Source: JBNPEO01 sp050490315 (lineage in GTDB: Bacteria; Actinomycetota; Actinomycetes; Actinomycetales; Micrococcaceae). From it: a stretch of 64,000 nucleotides of DNA. Each line of letters starts with the position of its first letter. The stretch's first letter is position 1. The notes beneath the pieces were generated by a model. It was not told the DNA's origin. It saw only the letters and a list, made by a program, of their open reading frames with translations, and did not search any database. Both the position numbers and the translations under genes were made by a program. Shown piece by piece: positions 42,119-51,526 of this stretch. Where the stretch lies: contig NZ_JBNPEO010000001.1 in the NCBI RefSeq assembly GCF_050490315.1, positions 124,001 to 188,000 of the forward strand, read 5' to 3'.

Positions 42119-43072
42119 TTACTTCGCTGGCCCCTCGGTCAGCGTGAGCAATACGGCCTCGGGACGGCACGCGATTCTCACCGGTGCGTAGCGTGAGGTG
42201 CCGATGCCGCCGGAGACGTTGACCGGCGTCGTACTGTTTTCAACGTTCCAATCGTGGAGGCCGCTGGCCCGCCACGTAGGCAGATCGCAATTGCTGATCA
42301 ACGCCCCATAGCCCGGCACACAAATCTGGCCGCCGTGCGTGTGGCCGGCCAAAATGACGTCTGCGCCTTCGGCAGTAAACCGGTCCAAGACTCGCTGATA
42401 CGGAGCATGAACGACGGCGACGCGAAGGTGCGGATTCTTGTCCTGACCAGCGGTGCCACGCGGCCAGCCAGCAAAGCGCTCACGGTTCAGGTGAGGGTCA
42501 TCCATACCGGAGAAATCAAAACGCAGACCGTTCAGCACCACGGACTGAGCACGGTTGGTCAGCTCAATCCAACCTGCCATCCCAAATTCGGTGCGCAACT
42601 TATCCCAGTCCAGTTTCTGCGGATCCTTGCGAATTTTGGAGGGGCCCAAGAAGTATGTGGCTGGGTTCTTGAAGACTGGGGCGTAGTAGTCGTTTGACCC
42701 AGGAACAAATACTCCGGGGAACTTCATCAGAGGCCGCAGTGCATCGAGGAGCGGGTCAATCGCTTGTACGTGACTTAAGTTGTCTCCGGTATTCACCACA
42801 AGATCCGGGGAGAGCTGTGCGAGCTCCTTGAGCCACCGGGTCTTTTTGTCTTGCCCGGGCACAAAGTGAATGTCGCTCAAATGCAGAACCCGCAACGGGC
42901 CAAAACCTGCCGGCAAAATGGGCAGCGTTTCTTCCCGCAGCCCAAATTGGTTCTTTTCCCACACGCCGTAAGCAGTGGTAGCAGCCCCAGCTACGGCTAG
43001 AGTTCCGGCGGCAACGGCAAAGCCGCGCCCGATATCCCGAGCGCGGCTTACCGCAGAGTTATCCAGAGCCAT
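42119..43072 (-). CDS. Metallophosphoesterase (membrane-anchored)
   Basis: A 317-residue calcineurin-like phosphoesterase. An N-terminal hydrophobic segment (residues 15-36) may be a membrane anchor or signal. The metal motifs are LSDIHFVPG, NTGDNLSH (GDxx), GSNDYY and AGHTHGGQI, spanning about residues 66-250. It follows the PBP gene by two bases, and this pair is conserved in actinobacteria (my recollection: Rv3683 next to ponA2), which suggests a role in cell-envelope metabolism. The substrate is unknown. Confidence 0.9.
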   Translation of the reverse strand: MALDNSAVSRARDIGRGFAVAAGTLAVAGAATTAYGVWEKNQFGLREETLPILPAGFGPLRVLHLSDIHFVPGQDKKTRWLKELAQLSPDLVVNTGDNLSHVQAIDPLLDALRPLMKFPGVFVPGSNDYYAPVFKNPATYFLGPSKIRKDPQKLDWDKLRTEFGMAGWIELTNRAQSVVLNGLRFDFSGMDDPHLNRERFAGWPRGTAGQDKNPHLRVAVVHAPYQRVLDRFTAEGADVILAGHTHGGQICVPGYGALISNCDLPTWRASGLHDWNVENSTTPVNVSGGIGTSRYAPVRIACRPEAVLLTLTEGPAK

Positions 43073-43074
43073 TG

Positions 43075-45369
43075 CTAGCCGTTCTTTTTCTTGCCGTTGT
43101 TGTTAGCAGTGGTCGAAGTTGTGGGCTGCGAGCTCGGAGCAGTGGTCTCCGGCGTAGTCGAGTTGCTGCCCCCAGTGGACGACTGCGTCGGCTGCGGAAC
43201 CGGGTCCCGCTGGACTGGTTGCGGAGCGGAGAGTAGGTTGGCCGGCGGCTCAGCAAACTCGCTGGTGTTGTACAGCCCAGCCACTTGTTGCATGTACTGA
43301 CCCCACATCACACCGGCGATCTGAGAACCATCCACCACTGGGTAGAACTTACCGTTGATGGTGACGTCACGGCCCAATCGCTGGGACGGATCTTCAAGGG
43401 CTTCACCGAAGTAGGCGGCAGTTGCAAGCCCCTTGGTGTAACCGACAACCCAGGTCTGTGAGTTGTAGTTGTTAGTACCAGTCTTGGCTGCAGCCGGAGC
43501 ACCAACCTTGGGCATCTGCCAACCCGAACCCTGCTTGAGAACGTCCTGAAGAACATAGTTCACGCCCTTGGCCACATCGGGAGAAATGGCATCCTTCTGG
43601 CAGTTCTGAGTCTGGGCTGGGAGCGCCTTACCTTGTGCGTCAGTCACAGAGGTGACTGCCATCGGCTCGCAATAGGTACCCTCGGCTGAGAACGTTGCAA
43701 ATGCTGAAGCCATGGTCAGCGGGGACACGTTGTACGGGCCCAAAAGGCTGGACAAGGTGGACATGTCCAGCTTGTCCTTGCCCTCACCATTGTGCATCTT
43801 CAAAGCGTCTGCCATGCGTTGGATATCGCAGAAATCGTCCAACATTGCCGCCGAAGCGTACGTGGCAGTGTTGATGGAGTTGTAGAGGCCATAGTTCACC
43901 GGCATGTTGCGGTAATAGCCTTCATCGTTGTTCTGCAGAGTAGGTGCCGCACCAAGGTACTCTTCAGCGTCATTAAACGCTCCGGTGACCGCCTGGCAGG
44001 TGGTCTTCCATGGGTAATCCAACGGGTAGACCCTGTTGTAGGCGGGCACCACGGTGTTGAGCGCCTTGCCTTCCTTCAGCCACGCCGAGAACGTCACGGG
44101 CTTCATGGTTGAACCGGGTTGGAAACCACCCGCGCCACCCAAGTCATTGCCATTGGCGTCCTTGCGGTCCACATTGAAGTTGTAGGTGGTGGCAAAGGAG
44201 CTCTGGCCAGCGAGCATTCGGGTGTTCTGAGCCATCGAAAGGATTTTGCCGGTACCCGGTTGAACGGTGATCAGCGAAGCGCCCCACTTGTCCGGGTTGC
44301 TACCGGCAATGGCGTCTGCCTGTGCTTGGGCCGGTGACTGCAAACGTGGGTCCAGGGTGGTCTTGATGGTCAAACCGCCGCTGTAAACCTTCTTGACGCG
44401 ATCCTCTTGGGTCGCGCCATAAGCGGGGTTGTTGAGGATGGTGTGCAGGACATAGTCACAGAAGTACTGTGCCTGGGAAGCATAGGCGCAGCCCTGGCGA
44501 GGCTGCGTCACCTTGGTGGTAACGGGAGTCTTCACAGCTGCGTCGTAGGCAGCTTTATCGATCTTGCCGTACCGCAACATTGCGGCGAGTACCAAGTCGC
44601 GGCGGACTTTGGCGCTTTTCGGGTTGCTGATTGGGTCATAGCCAGAAGGGTTGTTCACCAGACCAGCCAGCAGGGCGGCCTGAGGAAGAGTGAGGTCCTT
44701 GGCGGTGGTGCTGAAGAAGTACTTCGAAGCGGCTTCAATGCCGTAAGCGTTGCTGTTAAAGAACACAATGTTCAAATAACCCTCAAGGATCTGGTCCTTG
44801 GTCATTTTCTTCTCAAGCGCAATGGCCAGCTTCATCTCGCGAAGCTTGTCACCAACACCCTTATTCACACCGTTGAGTAGAACTTGATCGGTCTTACCTT
44901 CAGCTACCAGGGACTCATTGATCACGTTGTTCACGTACTGCTGAGTGATAGTGGAAGCACCCTGCTTCTTACCTTGCGCGGTGCTGACCAACGCACGCAA
45001 AATACCAGTGGTATCCACACCGCCGTGCTCGTAGAAGCGGTTGTCCTCGATAGCGATGACCGCGTTCTTAACGAACGGAGACATGTTCTTCAGATCTACC
45101 TTGGTCCGGTTCTCCGAATACAAGGAGGCAATCTGCGAGTTGTCAGCTGCCAGGATCTTAGTCACCTGGCCAGGCGGATCAACCGTCAACTCACTGGGCA
45201 GAGTGTCAAAGAACTGTATGGAACCGCTCGCCGAACTACCGGTCACCGCAGCGGCAGGGACCAGTAGACCAGCCACCAAGACACCGCAAACAGCACTCAC
45301 TCCAAGAAAAGCAATGATCTTTCCAAGGACGGTGGCCGTGTCGAATAGTGGGTTCTTACGTTGAGCCAT
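43075..45369 (-). CDS. Penicillin-binding protein 1A-type, transglycosylase-transpeptidase
   Basis: A 764-residue class A PBP. One N-terminal membrane helix (about 15-37) precedes the GT51 domain with EDNRFYEHGGVD (catalytic Glu), QGKKQGASTITQQYVNN and the LALEKKMTKDQILEGYLN motif. The transpeptidase domain has GSTMKPVTF (SxxK at about 420), SSx-like YNSIN and KTGTNN. The C-terminus is a Pro/Thr/Ser-rich tail ending in KKKNG, without the PASTA domains of PonA2 proteins. It polymerises and crosslinks peptidoglycan. Confidence 0.93.
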   Translation of the reverse strand: MAQRKNPLFDTATVLGKIIAFLGVSAVCGVLVAGLLVPAAAVTGSSASGSIQFFDTLPSELTVDPPGQVTKILAADNSQIASLYSENRTKVDLKNMSPFVKNAVIAIEDNRFYEHGGVDTTGILRALVSTAQGKKQGASTITQQYVNNVINESLVAEGKTDQVLLNGVNKGVGDKLREMKLAIALEKKMTKDQILEGYLNIVFFNSNAYGIEAASKYFFSTTAKDLTLPQAALLAGLVNNPSGYDPISNPKSAKVRRDLVLAAMLRYGKIDKAAYDAAVKTPVTTKVTQPRQGCAYASQAQYFCDYVLHTILNNPAYGATQEDRVKKVYSGGLTIKTTLDPRLQSPAQAQADAIAGSNPDKWGASLITVQPGTGKILSMAQNTRMLAGQSSFATTYNFNVDRKDANGNDLGGAGGFQPGSTMKPVTFSAWLKEGKALNTVVPAYNRVYPLDYPWKTTCQAVTGAFNDAEEYLGAAPTLQNNDEGYYRNMPVNYGLYNSINTATYASAAMLDDFCDIQRMADALKMHNGEGKDKLDMSTLSSLLGPYNVSPLTMASAFATFSAEGTYCEPMAVTSVTDAQGKALPAQTQNCQKDAISPDVAKGVNYVLQDVLKQGSGWQMPKVGAPAAAKTGTNNYNSQTWVVGYTKGLATAAYFGEALEDPSQRLGRDVTINGKFYPVVDGSQIAGVMWGQYMQQVAGLYNTSEFAEPPANLLSAPQPVQRDPVPQPTQSSTGGSNSTTPETTAPSSQPTTSTTANNNGKKKNG

Positions 45370-45406
45370 GTTTTAGAGTTTACCGGCAAGGACTACTCTG
45401 GTGCTC

Positions 45407-45562
45407 ATGAGCAAATGGGAGTACGCCACTTTTCCGCTAATTACGCACGCCACCAAGCAGATCCTGGATCAATGGGGAGACGATGGTTGGGAACTGGTTC
45501 AAGTAGTAACTGGACCCGACGGCAATGGCCTGGTGGCCTACATGAAGCGGGAGAAAGCCTGA
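45407..45562 (+). CDS. DUF4177-family small protein
   Basis: A 51-residue protein, MSKWEYATFPLITHATKQIL... and ending in LVAYMKREKA, matching the family of actinobacterial DUF4177 proteins (KWEY start and W-E-L-V region). It is too short for usual ORF cut-offs. Its TGA overlaps the ATG of the RidA gene (TGATG), so the two are translationally coupled; in mycobacteria a similar small gene stands next to the RidA gene. The function is unknown. Confidence 0.85.
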   Translation: MSKWEYATFPLITHATKQILDQWGDDGWELVQVVTGPDGNGLVAYMKREKA

Positions 45563-46089
45563 TGACCGCTGAGGCATTGAACACTGAAACAACAGAGTCA
45601 GCAAGCGCTGTGGAGGCCCGCCTTGCCGAGCTGGGAATCACTCTCCCGGGCGTGGCGGCGCCAGTAGCTGCGTACGTGCCGGCAGTTGTGTCCGGCAATT
45701 ACGTCTACACCTCAGGCCAATTGCCTTTTGTTGACGGCAAGCTGGTAGCCACGGGCAAGGTGTCCTCCGGCACGGAGAGCACCTCCGATGAAGTGACCGT
45801 GTCCCCAGAAGACGCTAAAAACTACGCGGCGATTGCCGCTGTTAACGCCTTGGCAGCTGTTAAGAGTGTCATCGGTGACTTGGACCGGATTACCCGGATT
45901 GTTAAGGTGGTTGGCTTTGTTGCCTCCGATCCTTCATTTACCGGGCAGCCCGGTGTGATTAACGGTGCCTCCGAACTCCTTGGTAAAGTCCTCGGCGACG
46001 CAGGGCAACATGCTCGCTCCGCCGTCGGCGTTGCCGTTCTTCCCCTCGACGCACCCGTCGAAGTGGAAATCATCGCTGAATTCAGCTGA
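45562..46089 (+). CDS. RidA-family protein
   Basis: 175 residues. The RidA (YjgF/YER057c/UK114) fold segments are YVPAVVSGNYVYTSGQLPFVDGK, the DAKNYAAIAAVNALAAVKSVIGDLDRITRIVKVVGFVAS core and ARSAVGVAVLPLDAPVEVEIIAEF. Family members hydrolyse reactive enamine/imine intermediates from pyridoxal enzymes. The Arg in ARSAVGV that binds the substrate carboxylate is present. It is translationally coupled to the DUF4177 gene and followed by a NUDIX gene 22 bp downstream. Confidence 0.92.
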   Translation: MTAEALNTETTESASAVEARLAELGITLPGVAAPVAAYVPAVVSGNYVYTSGQLPFVDGKLVATGKVSSGTESTSDEVTVSPEDAKNYAAIAAVNALAAVKSVIGDLDRITRIVKVVGFVASDPSFTGQPGVINGASELLGKVLGDAGQHARSAVGVAVLPLDAPVEVEIIAEFS

Positions 46090-46111
46090 CTCACACTGTT
46101 AGGTTCCCGTT

Positions 46112-47023
46112 GTGCCCCACATCGTCAGACGATTGTTTGAACTGCCCGTCGACCTTGAGGGTGCCGCCCGGAGTTGGCTAGAGCACGGCGAACGCACACC
46201 GCGTGCGCCGCGCTTCGCCTCCTCCGTGGTGTTGTTGCGTGATGCAGCCCAAGGCCTAGAAACGTGGCTGGGTTACCGCTCCGGTGGCTCGCCTCTGGGC
46301 GTTGTAGCGTTCCCGGGGGGTTCCCTTGAACCCGGCGACCAGGAACCGGTTGCTTGGGCGGGCCCGTCACCGCATCAATGGGCGGACATGATGGGAATGG
46401 ACGACGCCGGGCTGGCGCGCCGTCACGTACTGGCGGCCATCCGTGAACTTTTTGAAGAGACCGGCGTGTTACTGGCCGGTCAGGACGCTTCCTCCACTGT
46501 GGAGGCCAACACCACTGCCGAATGGATGAAGGCGCGCGTGGCTGTGGCCGCTCAAGAAAAGAGCTTCACCGAGCTGCTGAACAAGCGTGGACTGACCGTC
46601 CGTACTGACTTGCTCAAACCGCTGGTGAATTGGCTCAGCCCAGACTTTGCGCACCGTCGGTTCAACACCCGCTACTTTGCTGCCACACTGCCCGTGGGAC
46701 AGCAGCCTTCCTTGCTAGAAGGAAAAGGTGTGTGGGCGCGCTGGGTGTGTGCATCAAAAATTTTGGGGGAGCGGTCCTCCACGGAACTTGGCGATGAAAT
46801 TGGCCAAGAAAATACCGTGGGCCTCACGCTGGGGCAATTGATGGTGCCCGGCGCCGAGATCATTCTGGAAAAAATCGGTGCTGCCAAGGGATGTATCGCG
46901 TACCTGAGCTACAAGCGCAAAACTCACGTCTACCAACCCATTTTGGTGGAAGAAGACGGTGTGCTGATGCTTGAGGTAGAAGCCGCGCATCCTGTTGCCG
47001 GCGAACCTCACCGCGAGCGGTAG
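46112..47023 (+). CDS. NUDIX hydrolase
   Basis: A 303-residue NUDIX protein. FPGGSLEPGDQ opens the Nudix box, and after an insertion of about 35 residues the second half is RRHVLAAIRELFEETGVLL, with the REx2EE metal-binding glutamates, typical of the CoA-type/Rv3672c-like long NUDIX proteins in the MarP region. The start is GTG at 46112. It cleaves a nucleoside diphosphate linked to another moiety (X). It is convergent with the Crp gene, the stops being about 25 bp apart. Confidence 0.87.
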   Translation: MPHIVRRLFELPVDLEGAARSWLEHGERTPRAPRFASSVVLLRDAAQGLETWLGYRSGGSPLGVVAFPGGSLEPGDQEPVAWAGPSPHQWADMMGMDDAGLARRHVLAAIRELFEETGVLLAGQDASSTVEANTTAEWMKARVAVAAQEKSFTELLNKRGLTVRTDLLKPLVNWLSPDFAHRRFNTRYFAATLPVGQQPSLLEGKGVWARWVCASKILGERSSTELGDEIGQENTVGLTLGQLMVPGAEIILEKIGAAKGCIAYLSYKRKTHVYQPILVEEDGVLMLEVEAAHPVAGEPHRER

Positions 47024-47047
47024 GTCCCACCGGCAACCAGGTGACTT

Positions 47048-47725
47048 TTAGCGGGAACGCTGGCGCAAACGCTGCATGTCCAAGATGACCACTGCGCGTG
47101 CTTCCAAACGCAACCAGCCGCGCTGCACAAACTCAGCCAGGGCCTTGTTGACCGTCTCACGGGAAGCTCCCACCAGCTGGGCCAACTCTTCCTGGGTGAG
47201 CTCGTGAGCAACCAGAACACCATCCGTTGCCGGACGTCCAAAACGGTCAGCCAAGTCCAACAGTGCCTTAGCTACACGGCCAGGAACGTCGGAAAAGACC
47301 AAGTCAGAGAGTGAATCGTTGGTACGGCGCAAGCGGCGAGCCAAAGCCTGCAGCAGCTGAGCAGAAACCTCAGGGCGAGTACGCAGCAAGGCGTTCAAGC
47401 TGTCATTACGCAATCCGGCCAAGCGCGTCTCAGACACAGCAGTTGCCGTAGCGGTACGGGGGCTCGGATCAAAAAGTGCCATTTCACCAAACAGCTCGCC
47501 CGGGCCAAGAATGGCCAGCAAAGACTCGCGTCCGTCCGGTGAAGTACGTCCGAGCTTGACCTTGCCCGAAACGATGAAATACAGCTGATCGCCCTGGTCG
47601 CCTTCCCGGAAGACGGATGCGCCGCGAGACAAGTCCACCTCGGTGAGCTCGTCCGTCAGCAACCGGAATGCGTCGTCGTCCAGCGTGGCGAACAGTGGTG
47701 CGCGGCGAAGTACCTCGATGTCCAT
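47048..47725 (-). CDS. Crp/Fnr-family transcriptional regulator (GlxR-like)
   Basis: A 225-residue global regulator. The cyclic-nucleotide-binding domain has GDQGDQLYFIVSGKVKLGR and the phosphate-binding cassette FGEMALFDPSPRTATATA (residues ~93-110). The C-terminal winged HTH is LTQEELAQLVGASRETVNKALAEF. This sequence is close to GlxR/Crp of Corynebacterium and Mycobacterium, which bind cAMP and TGTGA-N6-TCACA sites. Its gene lies between the NUDIX and MarP genes as in Mycobacterium. Confidence 0.95.
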   Translation of the reverse strand: MDIEVLRRAPLFATLDDDAFRLLTDELTEVDLSRGASVFREGDQGDQLYFIVSGKVKLGRTSPDGRESLLAILGPGELFGEMALFDPSPRTATATAVSETRLAGLRNDSLNALLRTRPEVSAQLLQALARRLRRTNDSLSDLVFSDVPGRVAKALLDLADRFGRPATDGVLVAHELTQEELAQLVGASRETVNKALAEFVQRGWLRLEARAVVILDMQRLRQRSR

Positions 47726-47896
47726 GAATTCTCCTTGTAAGTTGGCGCTCCGGCTATTGTTTCAGAATTTTGTGATGAATGTGACGAAGTTGGCATTTGA
47801 GCCGCACCATTTTGCTTTGCGTCCAGTCAGAGCACAGCTTCGCATCGGTAGAATAAAGGCCAACGCTGCGCCGGTGCGCTGCATAAAGGAGCTCAA

Positions 47897-49081
47897 GTGT
47901 TCGGTTTGACGGTCTTGGACCTTGCCTTGGTGCTGATGCTCATTTCCTACCTCATTTACGGCCTCCGCAACGGCCTTCTGGTCACAGTTGGTGGGCTCGC
48001 TGGCTTCGCCGCAGGCGCGGCGGCCGCCTTTGTGGCCATCCCCTTGGTCAGCGGTTGGGTGACCGACTCCGGGTGGAGGCTCACAGCGATCGTCGCTACC
48101 GCCGTCGTACTGATGCTTTTGGGCCACGGACTTGGTACCGCGATTGGCCGCAGTATCCGACGTGCCGTTAAGGTCCAGCCGCTGCGCACCCTTGACCGGC
48201 TAGCAGGAGGCGTGGTGAACGTTTCCGTTGCCGCTCTGGTGATGTCCATGCTGGCGTTTAGCGTGGGGCAGCTTGGTGTGCCGCTAGTTTCGGCGCAAAT
48301 TGCCGATTCCAAAGTGATCCGATTTATTGATTCGGCCACACCAACACCGGTTCAAACAGCACTGGCACAGCTCCGATCCACTGTTATTTCTGACGGGATT
48401 CCGCAACTCATTGAGGGTGTTGGGCCGGTGGTTCCGGTCCCTGTTCCGAATGAAAGCACAGACACTCCAGCCCTGAATACCGCAGCGCAATCGGTCCTCA
48501 AGATCACCGGAACCGCGTACCAATGCGGTCAAAACCAAACTGGCACGGGTTTTGTTGTAGCCCCTGGCCGGGTGGTCACCAACGCGCACGTAGTGGCGGG
48601 CGTCAACGAACCCGTGGTGGCCGTTCCCGGCGGAGGAGCACTGCAAGGCCGAGTGGTCTACTTCGATTCACAACATGATTTGGCAGTGCTGGACGTTGCA
48701 GGACTGAATGCTGCACCACTGGCCATGACCAAAAACCTGAGCGCTGGGACTGCTGCTGCCTTCTCCGGTTACCCCCACGGTGGTCCGTTCCAATCCAAAC
48801 CAGCCTCGGTGCAGGGCATCACCAACGTTTTGGTGCCGGACATTTACGGCAATAACCCCCAAGCCGAACAGATTTACCAAATCTCCGGCGACGTGCAACC
48901 GGGAAACTCGGGAGGACCGTTATTGAACAGTGGCGGTCAAGTTGCCGGCGTCGTTTTCGCCAAGGCCAGCAGCAACTCTCCGTTGGGGTTTGCGATCACC
49001 ATGGATCAGCTGCAACCCGTGGTTGACCAAGCTCCCGGACTGCAAAACACCGTGTCCTCGGGACAGTGCACCAAAAAGTAG
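47897..49081 (+). CDS. MarP-type membrane serine protease
   Basis: A 394-residue protein. The first about 150 residues are a CvpA-like membrane domain with four helices (e.g. VLDLALVLMLISYLIYG and GLLVTVGGLAGFAAGAAAA). The periplasmic chymotrypsin-type protease domain has the catalytic triad His231 (TNAHVVAG), Asp261 (DLAVLD) and Ser338 (PGNSGGPLL). MarP of M. tuberculosis confers acid and oxidative stress tolerance, and the triad spacing is comparable. The start is GTG at 47897. It is divergent from the crp gene. Confidence 0.93.
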   Translation: MFGLTVLDLALVLMLISYLIYGLRNGLLVTVGGLAGFAAGAAAAFVAIPLVSGWVTDSGWRLTAIVATAVVLMLLGHGLGTAIGRSIRRAVKVQPLRTLDRLAGGVVNVSVAALVMSMLAFSVGQLGVPLVSAQIADSKVIRFIDSATPTPVQTALAQLRSTVISDGIPQLIEGVGPVVPVPVPNESTDTPALNTAAQSVLKITGTAYQCGQNQTGTGFVVAPGRVVTNAHVVAGVNEPVVAVPGGGALQGRVVYFDSQHDLAVLDVAGLNAAPLAMTKNLSAGTAAAFSGYPHGGPFQSKPASVQGITNVLVPDIYGNNPQAEQIYQISGDVQPGNSGGPLLNSGGQVAGVVFAKASSNSPLGFAITMDQLQPVVDQAPGLQNTVSSGQCTKK

Positions 49082-49115
49082 CATTTGCTAGGCCGCCTGG
49101 CTGGTTTCAGCCAGC

Positions 49116-49190
49116 TAACTCGCATTTGTTGCTGATCCTGTGTCCCGTGGAACAGCAACTGTCCCGTGGAACAGCAACAAATGCGAGTTA
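49116..49190. repeat. Palindromic element, family D, with tandem duplication in the loop
   Basis: 19-bp perfect arms (TAACTCGCATTTGTTGCTG and complement, 49116-49134 with 49172-49190). The loop holds a 19-bp direct repeat, TGTCCCGTGGAACAGCAAC, at 49141-49159 and 49160-49178, the second copy reaching into the right arm. It lies between marP and the first alpha-galactosidase gene, which converge. Confidence 0.9.
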
Positions 49191-49206
49191 AGCGGGCCAG
49201 TACTAA

Positions 49207-51414
49207 CTAGACGGACGTTGCCTTGATGAGGATTGCCTGCTCTGGGCGCAGCACAGGTAGTGGCAAACCAACTTCGGCAAAGAACGCGCCGCTCGCTGTG
49301 AAGCCCTCTCGGTACCAGAGTGGCGGCTCAATCTGAGCGAAAGCGCCGTGGCTCTCTTCAGTATCGCTGGGCAGAAGTGCTTCAACCCGGTACGTGCGCT
49401 TCGGATCGAGACCGGGAATCCCTGCCCGGCCAGGTACTTCGGCAGCCAGCGAAGCTAGAGCCACGGCAGCAAAGAGTGCCTGCGATTTGTCTTGGGATAC
49501 CACACCGTGCAATTGCAGGTTTGGCACACCAAGATCTGCATTTACCCGAACGCCGGAGTGCAACATGCCGCGGTGTTCCTTGTAAATCTTGATCACGCGC
49601 TTGAGCACTTGTCGGTCCTCGTTGGAAGCCTGACGGATGTCCCATTCCATACCGAAGTGCCCAAACAATGCAGTGATGGCACGGAAGGCGATGCCGTGAG
49701 TGCGCCCCGTGGTGTGAGCTTGGGTAGGCCCAACGTGTGAACCCACCAGCTCCGGCGGCAATACGGACTGGGTCCAGCGTTGTATGGTCTGACGTTCCAG
49801 AGCATCGTTGCAATCTGAGGCCCAAACGCGGTCTGTGCGCTGCAAAATGCCTAAGTCCACGCGAGCACCACCCGAGGAGCAAGACTCAATTTCAACGTTG
49901 GGGTGGGCCGCTTTGAGAGCATCAAATAAGCGGTAGGCGGCAAGGGTTTGGTGATGAACTGAAGCCCGGCCGTTGTGCCCGTGTTCGGTGTGGTCCCGGT
50001 TCTGATCCCACTTGAGGTAGGAAATATTGTTCTCGCTCAGTAAGGCGCTAATCCGTTCAAAAATGTATTGCCACGCCTCTGGGTTCACTAGGTCAATAAT
50101 GTGCTGGTGGCGCCACTCCATAGGCAAACGGCCACCCTCGGTAAACGGTGTGGAACAAGGACCAACAATCCACTCAGGGTGCGCGCGGACCACTTCCGAA
50201 TTAATGTTCACCATCTCCGGTTCAACCCACAGGCCAAATTCCATACCGCGGCTGGTTACCGCATCAATGAGCGGTGTTAGGCCTTCAGGCCACACCGTGC
50301 CGTCAACGTACCAGTCGCCCAAACCGGCGTGATCGTCGCGGCGCCCACGGAACCATCCGTCGTCGAGCACAAAACGTTCGACGCCGAGCTCCGCCGCCGA
50401 TTCTGCCAACTCAATGAGTGGCTCAATCCGGTGATCAAAGTACACGGCTTCCCACGTGTTGAGCACCACAGGACGTGCCTTCCCGGAGCCGCCTTCGGCG
50501 CCTTGAGTGCCAACATGGTGAGGGCGGGCGCGGAACCAGTCATAAAATCTCTCCGTCACACCGTCCAGTCCGTGGTCTGAGTACGCGGCATACAGGGTGG
50601 GGGTGGTGTATTCAGTGCCTGGGCCGAGCAAAAGCTCACCCGAACCCAAAAGCTCGGAAGCGCCGAGCATCCGCCGGCCATCACCCAAGGAATCGAGGTA
50701 TTGTTCGTGGTTTCCGGACCAGCCGAAATGTGTCGCCCAAACATTTCCGGAACGGTTAGCGAATCCAGCACTGCCAGCGGCAACCAAGAGAGATGAATCG
50801 TGTCCCGTGCGGCCGTGCCGTCCGGAACGAACCCACGTCCCCTGTTCAATGGAACGACGCTGCGGGTGGTTCTCACGGCACCAGCGGCCTGTGAGATCTA
50901 AAAGTTCTGTCGCTTGACTCGGTAAAGGGAGCACTAATGCGAGCTCGTCGAGGTTGTAGTCGTTGGTGCCCGTGTTCGTCAGCGTGTGGCACAGTTCCAA
51001 GAGCCCACCCACATTGAGGCGGATCGTGCTTCGGATCTCAAGGCCAGCTTCCGGATCTGCCTGGATGACAACCGCCGAAGTAGCGGAGGCGGGATGACCT
51101 GCGGTAGCGCCGGCGTCGGAATATTCTGCCGAGACAATCTGGAACGCCGGAGAGAAGGCAGTGCCGTTTGCGCGGTGACCGCGCAAACCCGGACGGCCCA
51201 GCCATCCGGATGACGGCTGAGGGACTAGCCCTGCCACCACAGGCGTGTCAAAGGCCGAGTGGGGGATAGGAGGACGCAGAAGTTCTAGATCCGGCAACAC
51301 CTCGCCCAAATCTGCGCCCCAATGGACGATCTGGGCTTCGCCCGTGTGGAAGGCGAGTAGGAGGCTAGTACCGGCGGAGCGCAGATATAACGGTCGCGGG
51401 TGCGGGGAAACCAT
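49207..51414 (-). CDS. Alpha-galactosidase (GH36), first
   Basis: 735 residues from the ATG at 51414 (MVSPHPRPLYL). The N-terminal beta-sandwich (LYLRSAGTSLLLAFHTGEAQIVHWGADLG) leads to a GH-D type TIM barrel with ERFVLDDGWFRGRRDDHAGLGDW and the nucleophile Asp470 in YLKWDQNRD; the acid/base is expected in the WASDCNDALERQ segment about 75 residues later. Members hydrolyse alpha-galactosides such as melibiose or raffinose, here in the cytoplasm since no signal peptide is seen. It is the last gene of the permease-permease-binding-protein operon and paralogous to 57755-59911. Confidence 0.92.
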   Translation of the reverse strand: MVSPHPRPLYLRSAGTSLLLAFHTGEAQIVHWGADLGEVLPDLELLRPPIPHSAFDTPVVAGLVPQPSSGWLGRPGLRGHRANGTAFSPAFQIVSAEYSDAGATAGHPASATSAVVIQADPEAGLEIRSTIRLNVGGLLELCHTLTNTGTNDYNLDELALVLPLPSQATELLDLTGRWCRENHPQRRSIEQGTWVRSGRHGRTGHDSSLLVAAGSAGFANRSGNVWATHFGWSGNHEQYLDSLGDGRRMLGASELLGSGELLLGPGTEYTTPTLYAAYSDHGLDGVTERFYDWFRARPHHVGTQGAEGGSGKARPVVLNTWEAVYFDHRIEPLIELAESAAELGVERFVLDDGWFRGRRDDHAGLGDWYVDGTVWPEGLTPLIDAVTSRGMEFGLWVEPEMVNINSEVVRAHPEWIVGPCSTPFTEGGRLPMEWRHQHIIDLVNPEAWQYIFERISALLSENNISYLKWDQNRDHTEHGHNGRASVHHQTLAAYRLFDALKAAHPNVEIESCSSGGARVDLGILQRTDRVWASDCNDALERQTIQRWTQSVLPPELVGSHVGPTQAHTTGRTHGIAFRAITALFGHFGMEWDIRQASNEDRQVLKRVIKIYKEHRGMLHSGVRVNADLGVPNLQLHGVVSQDKSQALFAAVALASLAAEVPGRAGIPGLDPKRTYRVEALLPSDTEESHGAFAQIEPPLWYREGFTASGAFFAEVGLPLPVLRPEQAILIKATSV

Positions 51415-51526
51415 GGAGTCTCTTTCAAAAGGAACGTTGTAACAGTCGAGGCAAAGTGGAACGTGGCCCGCCCGCTCACTTTTATGAGCAAGTGGGCGGG
51501 CCACGAGAGGTCAAGCGGTGAAACTA

